NCBI RefSeq assembly: GCF_020164475.1
Contig: NZ_JAIQWX010000020.1
Coordinates: 1-62,267, forward strand
DNA length: 62,267 bases
Direction of reading: 5' to 3'
DNA from: Pseudomonas sp. REP124
Lineage (GTDB): Bacteria > Pseudomonadota > Gammaproteobacteria > Pseudomonadales > Pseudomonadaceae
Numbering within the stretch: the first letter of the stretch is position 1; each line of letters starts with the position of its first letter. Position numbers and translations under genes: made by a program. Positions 25,645 to 36,099 of the stretch are shown here, one piece after another. The notes under the pieces are model-generated. The model saw nothing but the letters and a program-made list of their open reading frames with translations. It searched no databases and was not told where the DNA came from.

Positions 25645-25815
25645 AGGGGAAATGAATTTGGTATCGAGGCACTCCTGAATGCCCCAGACACCACCTTCAC
25701 GGCCCAGGCCACTCATTTTCTGCCCACCAAACGGTGATACGGTGCTTGAGATGTCGACGGCTCGCCGTGGTTGATACCGACAATGCCGTAGTCCAACTCT
25801 CCGATACGCTGGCAT
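25645..25815 (-). pseudogene. Aldehyde dehydrogenase C-terminal fragment, frameshifted
   Basis: On the minus strand one frame reads ELDYGIVGINHGEPSTSQAP and a shifted frame continues SPFGGQKMSGLGREGG and GIQECLDTKFIS. Together these are the C-terminal end of a GabD-type semialdehyde dehydrogenase, with one frameshift and the rest of the gene and its stop missing. The galactarate pathway would need a ketoglutarate semialdehyde dehydrogenase, but the orientation is opposite to the operon. Confidence 0.8.
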
Positions 25816-25884
25816 CAACATTCCACCGTTGCGGGCAGAGGCGCGGCTGTAGGAGCACCAGCTCTACTTGCTGGCCAGCCACTA

Positions 25885-25980
25885 CGAGTGCGCCGGATTA
25901 GTATCGCTGACGAAGTCGTCGAGGCTTTCGGGAAGTACGGTGCCTTGGCCTCGGTGTTCACCTTGGATAAAGCGCATCAT
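25885..25980 (-). pseudogene. IS1182-type transposase N-terminal fragment
   Basis: From the ATG at 25977 or 25980 the minus strand reads MRFIQGEHRGQGTVLPESLD and then DFVSDTNP, the conserved start of IS1182-family transposases. The reading frame ends after about 31 codons and the rest is gone, joined to the aldehyde dehydrogenase fragment. Confidence 0.7.
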
Positions 25981-26055
25981 GGGCGATCCCTACGATGAAA
26001 TCCTCAGAAATCATATCAAGGGTTCGCAGAAGTATTTTTACACACTCTCGGCCGG

Positions 26056-26098
26056 TTTCTGCCTGTCGTGAGCGGCACAAATCGGCCAAAAGTGGACG
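26056..26098. repeat. Dispersed palindromic repeat, copy B
   Basis: GCCTGTCGTGAGCGGCACAA followed by ATCGGCCAAAAG matches the complement of copy A at 13229-13278 with a few changes. Confidence 0.5.
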
Positions 26099-26312
26099 GT
26101 GGACACGGTGATGGCAAATAAGTAACTTCATCAGTGAGCAGCAGCCCTTGCCATCACACATAGTACGGTCTTCTTTAAGCATTGTCGCATTTGCCGTAGA
26201 CACTACTGCGCCGTGCAAGGACTTACGGAGTGACAAAGAAGCCCTAAAACACTACATCGCGATAAGAAGCGCAAACCACTCAACCACTGTTGAATATCCA
26301 AGGAAGTTTCCA

Positions 26313-26897
26313 ATGCGTTTGTTGACATTACTATCTGCATTCTTGTTCGCTGGACTGCCCCCAATCGCCCTTGCTGCTGGCCCTGAGCATCCAAAAGAAT
26401 CAATTATCTTCGACCAAGTAGTGATCGATGAGATTTCCAACGCACTATCAGGGAAAACTCGCACTGACTTTGACAAGTTGACCTTGAGTGCACTTAGAGA
26501 GAGCACGCCAAATATCTCGCCTTTAGCTCCAACCTATCGAGTCTCATACAGTCCAGCTATAGCGGTTTATGCATCAGTGGTTACTTCCAATGCTCAGAAT
26601 GTGTTGTATCGGGAGACATCTATCACAAAGCTTTCAGACAAAGAAACTGGGCGAAAATATTCGGTCACATGGGCTATGGCTAGGTGCGAAGCTCGATCAA
26701 TCACTCCCCTCTATGCCTTTCATGTCGATCAAGCTGGAAACATTGTCCGCACTTTTCTTCTCGCCCGGCTCGGTGATCTCGCAGCCACGGACGACGCGCT
26801 TGTTGCGGATTCGCTCGATGTTGTTTGCGGCAAAAGCAACGAGGCAGCGGTTGTCTCTGAGCCTCTCGTAGACGCTAACGGTCTCTTCGGAGAGTGA
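26313..26897 (+). CDS. Exported hypothetical protein
   Basis: 194 aa from ATG 26313, which has AAGGAAG upstream and begins a clear signal peptide (LLTLLSAFLFAGLPPIALAA). The longer frame from 26148 adds 55 residues without signal character. The mature part has two cysteines (ARCEARS and VVCGKS) that may pair in the periplasm. I recognise no family. Base composition is AT-richer than the metabolic genes nearby, as for other genes in this scar region. Confidence 0.65.
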   Translation: MRLLTLLSAFLFAGLPPIALAAGPEHPKESIIFDQVVIDEISNALSGKTRTDFDKLTLSALRESTPNISPLAPTYRVSYSPAIAVYASVVTSNAQNVLYRETSITKLSDKETGRKYSVTWAMARCEARSITPLYAFHVDQAGNIVRTFLLARLGDLAATDDALVADSLDVVCGKSNEAAVVSEPLVDANGLFGE

Positions 26898-27015
26898 ACG
26901 TTCCAGCATTCGATGACATCCGTTCTGCCTGCGCCGACCAGACCGGCACCGAATGTTACGGCTGATCGTCTGGATTTCTCAATTTCTGGGCGATAGCAGT
27001 TCTTGGATAACGTCA

Positions 27016-27057
27016 GCTTTGGGTAGACCCCCATCCTTCGTGGCAGGCAGAAGTCGA
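27016..27057. repeat. Dispersed palindromic repeat, divergent copy C
   Basis: GGGTAGACCC...GGCAGGCAGAAGTCGACCC is an imperfect inverted repeat that shares the CTTCTGCCTGYCACGA core with copies A and B. Confidence 0.35.
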
Positions 27058-27090
27058 CCCAAAGCAGCCATCTAAATACAGACAGTAAAA

Positions 27091-27546
27091 CTACTGAGCC
27101 AATGTCTTCGACATGATGATCGTACGCTCGGACTCGTGAAATACGTCTCGAACTTTTTTAAAGCCAAGCGAAGCATAAAAACCTTCAGCAGTGATAGAAG
27201 AGGGGATGCGCAGCTCGTTGATTCTTCCGGATATGGCGATTGATTGAATTCTTGTCATCAGCTGACGTCCGATGCCCCTCCCTTGATAGACAGGGTCGAC
27301 AAACACACTTCGCACAACGTCCTGTTCAAGACTGGCCGTTGCAACGACATGACTTCCGAGTGTTGCTACTAACACCTGACGTTGCATCAACAAACGAAGG
27401 ATCGCCTGTGGAGAAAAGCTTTGCTCCACTTGATTGATAACTTCGGGTGAATAGTCCTGAGCATTGGACTCTCGCAGGGTATCAATGATGACCCGACTGA
27501 TAGCTGGGGCATCCGCATTCAATGCATTCCGAATTAGGTAATCCAT
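27091..27546 (-). CDS. GNAT-family N-acetyltransferase
   Basis: 151 aa. Acetyl-CoA loop SVFVDPVYQGRGIGRQLM at about residues 82-99, preceded by a beta strand and followed by the usual EGFYASLGFKKV segment of the C-terminal strand. Small cytosolic acetyltransferase; the acceptor cannot be told. A single gene in the scar region between the galactarate and xylose loci. Confidence 0.8.
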   Translation of the reverse strand: MDYLIRNALNADAPAISRVIIDTLRESNAQDYSPEVINQVEQSFSPQAILRLLMQRQVLVATLGSHVVATASLEQDVVRSVFVDPVYQGRGIGRQLMTRIQSIAISGRINELRIPSSITAEGFYASLGFKKVRDVFHESERTIIMSKTLAQ

Positions 27547-27622
27547 TCAAACTGTTCCTTCCATGCGGTTACTCGAGCGTAGTGAGATGCAGCCTTCTCC
27601 GCTAGTATGAAGGGCTGCTTCT

Positions 27623-27808
27623 GGCCGACTCTGTTGAAAAAGTCGGCCATGGTTTCCTCGACAGAAAAGTACGCGCGTGAGATTGAAATCTTTCCTTTGA
27701 GCAGAGTAGTCGGGGCTCAAATTTCGCGTAGCGACGTGCAAAAAAAGCCTTTTCAGCCGTCATCATAGGGCCAATCTGGAAAAACCGAATTTTTCAACAG
27801 AATCGGCC
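27623..27808. mobile_element. MITE-like element or internally deleted IS
   Basis: 22-bp imperfect terminal inverted repeats: GGCCGACTCTGTTGAAAAAG at 27623 and GAATTTTTCAACAGAATCGG at 27787, differing at two or three positions. The 186-bp element encodes no transposase. Ends with TGTTGAAAAA are common in Pseudomonas insertion sequences, so this is probably a non-autonomous derivative. It lies next to the broken end of umuC. Confidence 0.6.
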
Positions 27809-28097
27809 GCTCTCTGTCGTTCATGGCTACTGAGCGTGGTGGACATTCTGATGGAATCGGCGGTCCGAACGAACGCAAATTGCTGGTCAGGTCGAAGGTG
27901 AGAGAGTGGTCAGGTGGAGTGCAATTTCGCACATTTGGGTCACGCAGGCAGTGTTTGGCACATGAAACGAGCTTTTTTGGCATGGACTTACGTGGGCTAT
28001 CTACGTGCAAAACGCGTGTGTTCTATGGACATCCGAAACCAACTCTAAAACCGCATGATCATTACGCTCCAGCCTATGTCCATGGGTTGACACCTTT

Positions 28098-29073
28098 CCT
28101 TTACATCGACGAGGCGTTCGCCGATCTCACGGGAGTCCCTGGCGACCTGACCGTTTTCGGTCGCAAATTGCGGGCAACGATCTACAAGCGCACTGGCATT
28201 CCCGTCGGTGTCGGTATTGCCGGAACCAAAACCCTGGCCAAGCTTGCGAACCACACCGCCAAGCGCCTGCTCGATAAAACGGGCGGGGTGGTCGATCTCT
28301 GCGATCCATTCAAGCGCGACTGGACGCTGCGCAACACGGATGTGGGAGAGGTGTGGGGCGTCGGCAAGCGGATGAAAGCGCATTTGCAGGGCATGGGCAT
28401 CAACACGGCCATGGATCTGGCGCAAGCCGATGCCTGGACGCTGCGCAGAAAATTCAGCGTGGTGATCGAAAAGACCGCGCGTGAACTGGCCGGCGTAGCG
28501 TGCCTTGAACTCGACGAGCCCGATCCGCCCAAGCAGGAGATTTGCTGCAGCCGAATGTTCGGCACACGTCTCACTGAAATCGCACCGATCAAGGAAGCGG
28601 TGGCCACCTACATGATGCGTGCCACGGAGAAACTGCGGGCACAGCAATCACTGTGCAAAAAGATTCGCGTGAGCATACGCACGGGCATGTTCAATCCGGA
28701 GGAAGCGAAATACGCCAACGGCGTGCTGGTTGAGCTGCCATACCCGACCGATGACGTACGGCTCATGACAAAGGCTTCCATGGAAGCGGTAAACCGGGTT
28801 TTCCGCCCGGGCTTCAAGTACAGCAAGGCTGAGGTGCTGCTGGTCAACCTGTGCCAGAAAGGTGAATACACCGATGACCTGTTCTCGATTTCGCAACCGG
28901 TTGCGACGGAGAAAGTCATGGGCGTTCTGGATTCAATCAATGAGCGCTGGGGCAGAGGGACGATGCGTCTGGCGAGTGTGCCGGGCGATCCCGACTGGGG
29001 AATGCGCCGGGAGATGATGAGCCAGAGCTTCACGACTCGGGTAGATCAACTTTGGAGGGTTTACAGCCGTTGA
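28098..29073 (+). pseudogene. umuC: N-terminally truncated UmuC/RulB, error-prone DNA polymerase V subunit
   Basis: Homology starts abruptly at YIDEAFADLTG, which aligns with residue 100 of E. coli UmuC, and runs to the normal C-terminus (VGVGIAGTKTLAKLANHTAK, GVVDLCDPF, VWGVGKRMKAHL, KQEICCSRMFG, MRREMMSQSFTTRVDQL). The first about 99 residues, which include the metal-binding Asp of the polymerase active site, are missing; upstream sequence in the open frame (from 27823) is unrelated. The umuD/rulA partner is also absent. The protein could not polymerise DNA. rulAB genes are known insertion hot spots in Pseudomonas. Confidence 0.85.
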
Positions 29074-29091
29074 AATTCGATATGGACAGAA

Positions 29092-29124
29092 AGCCCGGTG
29101 TTTATCGCTCCGGGCTCCCTTTTG
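29092..29124. terminator. Bidirectional terminator between umuC remnant and xylH
   Basis: AGCCCGG and CCGGGCT pair around TGTTTATCGCT; CCCTTTTGTT follows on the plus strand and TTTCTGTCC on the minus strand. It separates convergent genes. Confidence 0.6.
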
Positions 29125-29150
29125 TTCCTGCAGATAGGCCGCGCCGCTGC

Positions 29151-30287
29151 TCAACGTCGCCCGGTACGCGTACTCACATCCACCCACACCGCCAGCACCA
29201 GAATGCTGCCCTTGACGATCATCTGCCAATAGCTGTCGACATCGAGCATGGACATGCCGTTGTCCAGGCTGGTGATGACCAGCGCGCCGAGAAGGGCGCC
29301 GTAGACGGTGCCGGAACCGCCGCGCATGGAGGTGCCGCCGATGAAACAGGCGGCAATGGCGTCGAGTTCGCCCATGCTGCCGGCCGAAGGCGAACCGGCG
29401 GCCAGGCGCGCGGTATTGACGACGCCGGCGAGGGCGCACATCACGCCCATGATCCCGAAGATCCACAGTTTCACGGCCTGCACGTTGATACCGGACAGGC
29501 GCGTGGCTTCCATGTTGCTGCCCACGGCGTAGATGCGTCGACCGAAGACGGTCTGACTGGCAACGTAGCTGAACACGCCCAGCAGAATCAGCAGTAGCAG
29601 AACCGGCACGGGAATGCCGTCATAGCTGTTGAGCGTTTGGACGAAGCCGGCCAGCACGGCGCCGATCAACAACACACGTATCACGTCACGTGCCAGGGAA
29701 TGCGCCGCCAGACCATGAAGAGCGCGATTGCGCCGTTGTTTCCAGGTCAGGAACACCGTCAGCGCGAACAACACGACGCCCAGGCCGGCGCCGATGGAGT
29801 GGGGCAAATAACCCTGACCGATGTACACCAGCGGCGGCGATACCGGAGCGATGGTCGTGCCACCGGTGATCCCCAGCAAAATGCCGCGGAAAGCCAGCAT
29901 GCCACCCAGGCCGACGATGAAGGAGGGTATGCGCAGATATGCCGCCATGTAGCCGTTGGCCAGGCCGATCAACAGCCCGCATAGGACAACCAGGCTCAGG
30001 TTCGCCAGCAGTGGAACGTGGTAGATCACATCGAGAATGGCCGCCAACCCGCCGAGCAGACCCAGCAATGAGCCGACCGACAAATCGATCTCGCCGCTGA
30101 TGATCACCAGCACCATGCCACAGGCGAGGATGCCGGTGATGGACATCTGGCGCAGCAGATTGGAAAGGTTGCGCGGGGTCAGAAACCCGCCTTCGGTCTG
30201 CCAGCTGAAAAACAGCCAGATCAACACCACGGCAAACACCAGCGCGAGCATCTTGTAGCGGGTGAACAGTTGTTTAACCTGATTCAT
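29151..30287 (-). CDS. xylH: D-xylose ABC transporter permease XylH
   Basis: 378 aa with about ten membrane helices and the branched family signature (SGEIDLSVGSLLGLLGGLAA, GGSGTVYGALLGALVI). It forms the inner-membrane channel of the XylFGH importer. The ATG directly follows the xylG stop, so the two are coupled. Last gene of the xylose operon in this window; no xylB follows. Confidence 0.92.
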   Translation of the reverse strand: MNQVKQLFTRYKMLALVFAVVLIWLFFSWQTEGGFLTPRNLSNLLRQMSITGILACGMVLVIISGEIDLSVGSLLGLLGGLAAILDVIYHVPLLANLSLVVLCGLLIGLANGYMAAYLRIPSFIVGLGGMLAFRGILLGITGGTTIAPVSPPLVYIGQGYLPHSIGAGLGVVLFALTVFLTWKQRRNRALHGLAAHSLARDVIRVLLIGAVLAGFVQTLNSYDGIPVPVLLLLILLGVFSYVASQTVFGRRIYAVGSNMEATRLSGINVQAVKLWIFGIMGVMCALAGVVNTARLAAGSPSAGSMGELDAIAACFIGGTSMRGGSGTVYGALLGALVITSLDNGMSMLDVDSYWQMIVKGSILVLAVWVDVSTRTGRR

Positions 30288-31844
30288 TTACGCGGATTTC
30301 CGATCATTATTGTTATGGCTGCCAGGCTGGCTGAGGGCGGCGGCGAGCACCTGCTCCTGCGTGAGTTCATGGTTGACGAAATCGCCCTGCAACTTGCCTT
30401 CGCCGATCACCAGCACGCGGTCGGAGACGCCGAGCACCTCGGCCAGCTCCGACGACACCATGATGATCGACACGCCTGAAGCGGCCAGCGCGCCCATCAA
30501 CTTGTAGATTTCGTACTTGGCGCCGACATCCACACCCCGGGTGGGCTCATCGAGTATCAGTACCCGGGGTTGAGCCAGCAGCATCTTCGCCAAAACGGCT
30601 TTCTGTTGATTGCCGCCCGACAGGCTGGTGATCGGCAGGAAAGGGCTGGCGGTCTTGAGGTGCAGCCGCGAGATTTCCCGATCGATGCTACCCAGCTCGG
30701 CTTCGGCGTCGATGCGGGTCAGTTTCGAATAGCTGTCCAGCACGGCCAAGGTGATGTTCTGGCCGACCCCCAGGTCCGGAATGATGCCTTGGCGCTTGCG
30801 GTCTTCTGGCACCAGGCAGACACCTGCACGAATGGCTTTGAGGGGCGTGCGGGTGTCGATGCGTTGCCCCTCCAGCCAGACTTCGCCCTCGTGGCGACCG
30901 GGGTAGGCGCCGAACAGCGCGGTCACCAGTTCCGTGCGGCCTGCGCCGACCAGCCCGGCGATGCCGAGGATCTCGCCACGCTTAAGGACGAACGAAACGT
31001 TGTCGACGCGTTTGCGCCTGGGATTATCGACGTCGTAACAGGTGATGTGACGGGCCTCGAAGATCACTTCGCCAATGTCGTGGGGCTGCGTCGGGTAGAG
31101 GTTGCTCATTTCCCGGCCGACCATCTGGGTGATGATCTGTGCAATGTCCATGTCGGCCATGGCCGTGGTAGCGATGTGTTTGCCGTCACGGATCACTGAA
31201 ATGGTGTCGCATACCGCGGCCACTTCATCGAGCTTGTGGGAGATGTAGACACAGGCAACGCCCTTGGCCTTGAGGTCGCGGATGATGTCCAGCAACACCT
31301 CGATTTCCGAACGGCTCAAGGCCGAGGATGGCTCATCGAGGATCAGCAGGCGCGCTTTCTTGTTCAGGGCCTTGGCGATTTCCACCAATTGCTGATAACC
31401 GCCGCCGTACTGCGAAACCGGCAGCGATACGTTCATGTCGGGGACTTTCAGTTCGCGCATCAGAGCTTCGGCGCGGTGGATCATCGCCGGGTAATTCATC
31501 CGTCCGCCGGGCAGGGTCAGTTCATGGCCCATGAAGATGTTTTCGGCCACCGACAAGTCCGGAACCAGCGCGAGCTCCTGGTGAATGATGACGATGCCGG
31601 CGGCTTCCGTTTCGCTGATCGATTGTGCCGTGAGCGGTTGTCCGTCCCAGAGGATTTCACCGTCCCAGGTGCCATGCGGGTAGACCGCCGAGAGGACTTT
31701 CATCAGCGTGGACTTGCCGGCGCCGTTCTCGCCGCACAGTCCCACGCATTCACCTGGTTTGACCTTGAGATCGATGCCGTTGAGTGCTTTGACACCGCCG
31801 AAGGTTTTGACGATTGCGTTCATTTGCAGCAGATAGTCGGGCAT
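30288..31844 (-). CDS. xylG: D-xylose ABC transporter ATP-binding protein XylG
   Basis: 518 aa with two tandem nucleotide-binding domains, as in sugar importers of the XylG/RbsA class. The first has Walker [10 protein letters not shown] (about residues 38-46) and Walker [12 protein letters not shown]; the second has the signature [15 protein letters not shown] and [11 protein letters not shown]. Cytosolic, pairs with XylH. Confidence 0.93.
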   Translation of the reverse strand: MPDYLLQMNAIVKTFGGVKALNGIDLKVKPGECVGLCGENGAGKSTLMKVLSAVYPHGTWDGEILWDGQPLTAQSISETEAAGIVIIHQELALVPDLSVAENIFMGHELTLPGGRMNYPAMIHRAEALMRELKVPDMNVSLPVSQYGGGYQQLVEIAKALNKKARLLILDEPSSALSRSEIEVLLDIIRDLKAKGVACVYISHKLDEVAAVCDTISVIRDGKHIATTAMADMDIAQIITQMVGREMSNLYPTQPHDIGEVIFEARHITCYDVDNPRRKRVDNVSFVLKRGEILGIAGLVGAGRTELVTALFGAYPGRHEGEVWLEGQRIDTRTPLKAIRAGVCLVPEDRKRQGIIPDLGVGQNITLAVLDSYSKLTRIDAEAELGSIDREISRLHLKTASPFLPITSLSGGNQQKAVLAKMLLAQPRVLILDEPTRGVDVGAKYEIYKLMGALAASGVSIIMVSSELAEVLGVSDRVLVIGEGKLQGDFVNHELTQEQVLAAALSQPGSHNNNDRKSA

Positions 31845-31885
31845 GGAGAGGCTCGCAAAACAGGAACTCAGACATCATGAAACCG

Positions 31886-31976
31886 GTGTGGGAGCGAGCC
31901 TGCTCGCGAAGGCGGTGGTTCAGCTTGCATCGCTTTTGAATGTGCTGACGCTTTCGCGAGCAGGCTCGCTCCCACA
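31886..31976. repeat. REP pair (BIME) between xylF and xylG
   Basis: GTGTGGGAGCGAGCCTGCTC and its inverse ending GCAGGCTCGCTCCCAC, about 40 bp apart. Lying inside the operon downstream of xylF, it may stabilise the xylF mRNA and let the binding protein be made in excess. Confidence 0.8.
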
Positions 31977-32010
31977 AGGTTTTGCGCATGACCAGAAAGT
32001 GATGCCTTGA

Positions 32011-33012
32011 TCACTTACCGGCAATTTGCGCCTTGGTGTAGAAGCCGTCCTGTTCGAGCAGGTCGATGTTGTCCTTAGTCAACGCCGTGGGCGTGAGCAG
32101 GATGGTGTCGACTTTTTTGCTGCCGTTGTCGTACTGCGAGCTGTAGGCGGGTTTTTCGTTGCGCGCCAGTTGCACCGAGAGCTTGGCGGCCTCGGAGGCA
32201 ATGAGTTTCAGCGGCTTGTAGACGGTCATGGTCTGGGTACCGGCGATCACTCGCTTGATTGCGGCGAGGTCGGCGTCCTGACCCGAAATCGGCACCTTGC
32301 CGGCCAGTTGCTGAGCGGCCAGTGCCTGGATCGCGCCGCCGGCGGTTGCGTCGTTGGAGGCGACGATGCCGTCGATTTTGTTGTCGTTGCGGGTCAGGGC
32401 GTTTTCAACAATGCTCAGCGCTTCGGTCGGGTTCCATTCCTTGACCCATTGTTGGCCGACGATTTTGATATCGCCCTTGTCGATGGCCGGCTGCAGCACT
32501 TTCATCTGGCCTTCGCGCAGGATCTTCGCGTTGTTGTCGGTGGGTGCACCGCCCAGCAAAAAGTAATTGCCCTTGGGCGCTGCTTGCATCACGCCGCCGG
32601 CCTGCATCTCGCCGACTTTTTCGTTGTCGAAGGAAATGTAGGCGTCGACGTCTGCGTTGAGGATCAGCCGATCATAGGACACGACCTTGATCCCGGCTTT
32701 CTTCGCTTCGGCCACCGCGTTGGTCAGAACCGTGGCGTTGAACGGCACGATGACGATGACATCGACGCCCCGGGAAATGAGGTTTTCGATCTGCGAAATC
32801 TGTTTCTGTTCGTTGGCATCCGCCGATTGCACGAACACCTTGGCATCCATTTTTTCCGCCGCCGCGACAAAGTAATCACGGTCGCGTGACCAGCGTTCCA
32901 GGCGCAGGTCATCGATGGAAAAGCCGATTTTCGGGTGGGCGGCGTCAGCCATCACCGGCAATGACAGCAGGGCCAGGGCAGAGGCCAGTAGCGTACGTTT
33001 CAGGTTCTTCAT
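32011..33012 (-). CDS. xylF: D-xylose-binding periplasmic protein XylF
   Basis: 333 aa from ATG 33012 (MKNLKRTLLAS), which begins a signal peptide ending PVMADA; AAAGGA lies upstream. Family 2 sugar-binding fold with KIGFSIDDLRLERW at the mature N-terminus, as in XylF, and VASNDATAGGAIQAL and ISGQDADLAAIKRV further on. Delivers xylose to XylGH. It follows xylA by about 140 bp. Confidence 0.93.
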   Translation of the reverse strand: MKNLKRTLLASALALLSLPVMADAAHPKIGFSIDDLRLERWSRDRDYFVAAAEKMDAKVFVQSADANEQKQISQIENLISRGVDVIVIVPFNATVLTNAVAEAKKAGIKVVSYDRLILNADVDAYISFDNEKVGEMQAGGVMQAAPKGNYFLLGGAPTDNNAKILREGQMKVLQPAIDKGDIKIVGQQWVKEWNPTEALSIVENALTRNDNKIDGIVASNDATAGGAIQALAAQQLAGKVPISGQDADLAAIKRVIAGTQTMTVYKPLKLIASEAAKLSVQLARNEKPAYSSQYDNGSKKVDTILLTPTALTKDNIDLLEQDGFYTKAQIAGK

Positions 33013-33153
33013 TGTGGGGCGTCCTTTTATTGTTGTTTGAAGAAACGGCCTGACGATGAGTATCGGGCTGGGTAAAACTGTAGAGAAACCGCAGGCGCCG
33101 CAAGCACTGTTTTGTCGTAGAAATGTCACAGCGCTCGCAGGCTGCGTGGGTCA

Positions 33154-34470
33154 TCAGCGATAGATGAACCGGTTGACGATGTTCTCGAGCATTTCCTGCC
33201 GGCCGCTGACGGCCTGCGGGTTCAGTTCGTTGACGAAGGCGTGCTCGGCCAGTGACTCAAGGGTGAATTCACCCGACAGCATCGCCAGGCCTAACGGCTG
33301 CTGCCACCCGGCGTAACGTTGATCCTTGAGCTTCTGCAACGGGTCGTTCTGCAGCATGGCGGCTGCGCGTTCCAGGGACTGGGCGAGCACGTCCATGGCA
33401 CCGACGTGGCCATGGAACAGGTCGATCTGATCCAGGCTCTGGCGGCGAACTTTGGAGTCGAAGTTGAATCCGCCATTGCTGAACCCGCCGGCCTTGAGAA
33501 TTTCATAGATGGCCAGGGTCATTTCTTCGACGCTGTTGGGGAATTGATCGGTGTCCCAGCCGTTTTGCGGGTCACCGCGGTTGGCGTCGATGCTGCCGAA
33601 AATGCCCAGCGAGGCTGCCGTCGCGATCTCATGATGAAAACTGTGGCCGGCGAGGGTGGCGTGGTTGGCCTCGATGTTGACCTTGATTTCGTGTTCCAGC
33701 CCGAATTGCTGGAGAAAACCGAACACAGTGGCGCTGTCGTAATCGTACTGGTGCTTGGTCGGCTCCTGCGGTTTGGGTTCGATCAGCAGATCGCCCGTGA
33801 AACCGATCTTGTGCTTGTGTTCGACCACCATGCGCATGAAGCGGCCCAGTTGCTCGCGTTCGCGCTTCAAGTCCGTGTTGAGCAAGGTTTCGTAGCCTTC
33901 GCGACCGCCCCACAACACGTAGTTGGAGCCTTTGAGGCGATGGGTCGCGTTCATGGCGCTGAACACCTGGGCTGCGGCGCAGGCGAACACTTCGGGATCC
34001 GGGTTGCTCGCGGCACCCGCCGCAAATCGCGGATTGCTGAAGCAGTTGGCGGTGCCCCACAGCAGCTTGAGGCCGCTTTGTTCCTGATGTCGCTCCAGGT
34101 GATCAACCATCTGCGCGAAGTTATTGCGATATTCCTTCAGCGAGTTGCCTTCGGGGGCGACGTCCGTGTCGTGAAAGCAGTAGTAATCGATACCCAGTTT
34201 GGAGAAGAACTCGAACGCGGCTGCCGCCTTGCCGATGGCGAGTTCCATCGGGTCGCCGGCGTGATGCCACGGGCGCTTGAACGTACCGGCACCGAACACA
34301 TCGGAACCTGGCCAGACGAAGGTGTGCCAGTAGCAGGCGGCCATGCGCAGATGTTCGCGCATCGGTTTGCCGAGGATGATTTTGTCGGCATCGTAATGAC
34401 GGAAGGCAAGGGGAGAATCGCTGTTCGGACCTTCGTAGCGGATCGGATCGACTTCGGGAAAGTACTGCAT
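33154..34470 (-). CDS. xylA: Xylose isomerase
   Basis: 438 aa from ATG 34470 ([14 protein letters not shown]); the longer frame would run into the divergent xylR. Catalytic [11 protein letters not shown] and the metal-binding [18 protein letters not shown] segment are intact, length is typical of class II XylA. Converts D-xylose to D-xylulose in the cytosol. First gene of xylA-xylF-xylG-xylH, divergent from xylR with 173 bp between. Confidence 0.95.
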   Translation of the reverse strand: MQYFPEVDPIRYEGPNSDSPLAFRHYDADKIILGKPMREHLRMAACYWHTFVWPGSDVFGAGTFKRPWHHAGDPMELAIGKAAAAFEFFSKLGIDYYCFHDTDVAPEGNSLKEYRNNFAQMVDHLERHQEQSGLKLLWGTANCFSNPRFAAGAASNPDPEVFACAAAQVFSAMNATHRLKGSNYVLWGGREGYETLLNTDLKREREQLGRFMRMVVEHKHKIGFTGDLLIEPKPQEPTKHQYDYDSATVFGFLQQFGLEHEIKVNIEANHATLAGHSFHHEIATAASLGIFGSIDANRGDPQNGWDTDQFPNSVEEMTLAIYEILKAGGFSNGGFNFDSKVRRQSLDQIDLFHGHVGAMDVLAQSLERAAAMLQNDPLQKLKDQRYAGWQQPLGLAMLSGEFTLESLAEHAFVNELNPQAVSGRQEMLENIVNRFIYR

Positions 34471-34643
34471 TGACCATGTCCTTGTTGTTCTTGGCGGTGT
34501 CCCGATACTAGCAACGGCTCCCTGCCTGCTGATTATGAAAAACACCAACACAGAGTGCGATTTTGCGTATTGAGCTTCGCCGCCCACGGGCCTAGTCTGT
34601 GCACATCGCCTCTGTGGAAGAGGCCCCGAACCTGCGTAAAACA

Positions 34644-35819
34644 ATGAAAACAGTACCGCCTGTTCACCGCATTGCCTTGTTGTTCAACGGCAGCAAGATC
34701 TACGACCGCGGCATCATCAGCGGCATCGGCAACTACCTGAGCAGCACGCGCGCGTCCTGGGATTTGTTCCTGGAGGAGGACTTTCTGTGTCGCTTGAAAG
34801 GCATCGAGCGCTGGCAGGGTGACGGGATCATTGCCGACTTCGATGATCCGTTGATTGGCGAGGCGCTGGCCGACATCAAGTTGCCGGTGGTAGCGGTAGG
34901 CGGGTCATATGAGGAGAAGGGGGCCTATCCGAAAACGATTCCCTACGTCGCTACCGATAACAACGCACTGATTACCCTTGCTTACAGGCACCTGATCGAA
35001 GCGGGGTTGCAGCGTTTTGCCTGCTTCAGCCTGCCTGAAGCACAGGCCAATCGTTGGGCCCAAGAGCGGGAGAAAGCCTTTCGCAGACTGATGCAGCGCG
35101 ACGGCCTGCACGCCGAAATCTATCGCGGCATGGGTACCAGCGCGCCGCTCTGGGACAGCGCCGTCGAACAGTTGATCGCCTGGTTGCAAAGCTTGCCCAA
35201 GCCCATCGGAATCATCGCGGTCAGTGACGCCCGCGCTCGACAGTTGCTGCAAGCCTGCCTGACCGCCGGCATTGCCGTACCGGAACAGGTGGCACTGATT
35301 GGCATCGACAACGACCCGCTGACCCGCAGCCTGACCCGCGTACCCTTGAGTTCGGTCATCCAGGGCACTGAAACCATGGGCCGAACCGCCGCCCAATTAC
35401 TCCACCAGATGCTCCACGGCATGCCGTCCACCGGCACGCAAATCCTGATTCCGCCTGACGCCGTCAACGTGCAGGTGTCCAGCTTGCACCAGCCATTGGG
35501 CAACCCCCATGTCATGCAGGCGCTGCTGTTCATCCGCCAATACGCCTGCCAGGGCATCAAGACGGCGCAGGTCGCGGCCTATGTCGGCATATCGCGCTCG
35601 TCACTGGAATCGCATTTCCGCACCGAGCGCGGCTGCAGCGTGCACGACGAGATCCTGCGCTTCAAACTGGCGGCGGCTACCAGTGGCCTGAAGAATAGCG
35701 ATACGGCGATTGCCGACGTTGCGAGAGCGTGTGGGTTTAAATCTGCGCAGTATCTGCACACGGTGTTTCGGCGGGAGTTCGGGTGTACGCCTCGGGAGTA
35801 TCAGCAAGGGGGGCGATAG
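34644..35819 (+). CDS. xylR: Xylose operon regulator XylR
   Basis: 391 aa from ATG 34644, close to the 392 aa of E. coli XylR. The N-terminal two thirds is a LacI-like sugar-binding domain ([35 protein letters not shown]), the last about 100 residues an AraC-type double helix-turn-helix ([36 protein letters not shown]). It activates xylA and transport genes with xylose bound, probably from sites in the 34471-34643 gap. Confidence 0.93.
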   Translation: MKTVPPVHRIALLFNGSKIYDRGIISGIGNYLSSTRASWDLFLEEDFLCRLKGIERWQGDGIIADFDDPLIGEALADIKLPVVAVGGSYEEKGAYPKTIPYVATDNNALITLAYRHLIEAGLQRFACFSLPEAQANRWAQEREKAFRRLMQRDGLHAEIYRGMGTSAPLWDSAVEQLIAWLQSLPKPIGIIAVSDARARQLLQACLTAGIAVPEQVALIGIDNDPLTRSLTRVPLSSVIQGTETMGRTAAQLLHQMLHGMPSTGTQILIPPDAVNVQVSSLHQPLGNPHVMQALLFIRQYACQGIKTAQVAAYVGISRSSLESHFRTERGCSVHDEILRFKLAAATSGLKNSDTAIADVARACGFKSAQYLHTVFRREFGCTPREYQQGGR

Positions 35820-36022
35820 GATTGGCAAAGCATGGTGAGGCTCGAAAGCGAGTCCCACGAGCCCCTGCGGTCGGGCTGACGCTTGAACTACATCAAGCCG
35901 ATTGTCGACTCGCTCAAGGATGTGCTCTCCCACCCTGGCGCGTAAACGACCGAAGCAGGTGCAGGCGATTTCATGGACACCCGGGCGTTGGGCTTGCGAT
36001 TTCCCTCCTTGAAAAAAGAAAA

Positions 36023-36051
36023 AGCCCTGCAAGGTTCAATTTTGCAGGGCT
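36023..36051 (-). terminator. Terminator of the repeat-protein gene
   Basis: Perfect 10-bp arms AGCCCTGCAA / TTGCAGGGCT followed on the minus strand by TTTTTCTTTTTTC. Confidence 0.8.
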
Positions 36052-36099
36052 GATCTGTTCGATCTTAAGGCCCATTCGGGCGATGACCACCAAATGTAT

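Noticed and set aside
27823..28097. N-terminal 90 codons of the open frame leading into umuC
   Set aside because: Open only by chance; no UmuC similarity before the IDEAF motif, and the segment adjoins a mobile element remnant.
33319..34473. 384-codon plus-strand frame opposite xylA
   Set aside because: Shadow of xylose isomerase with no family similarity.
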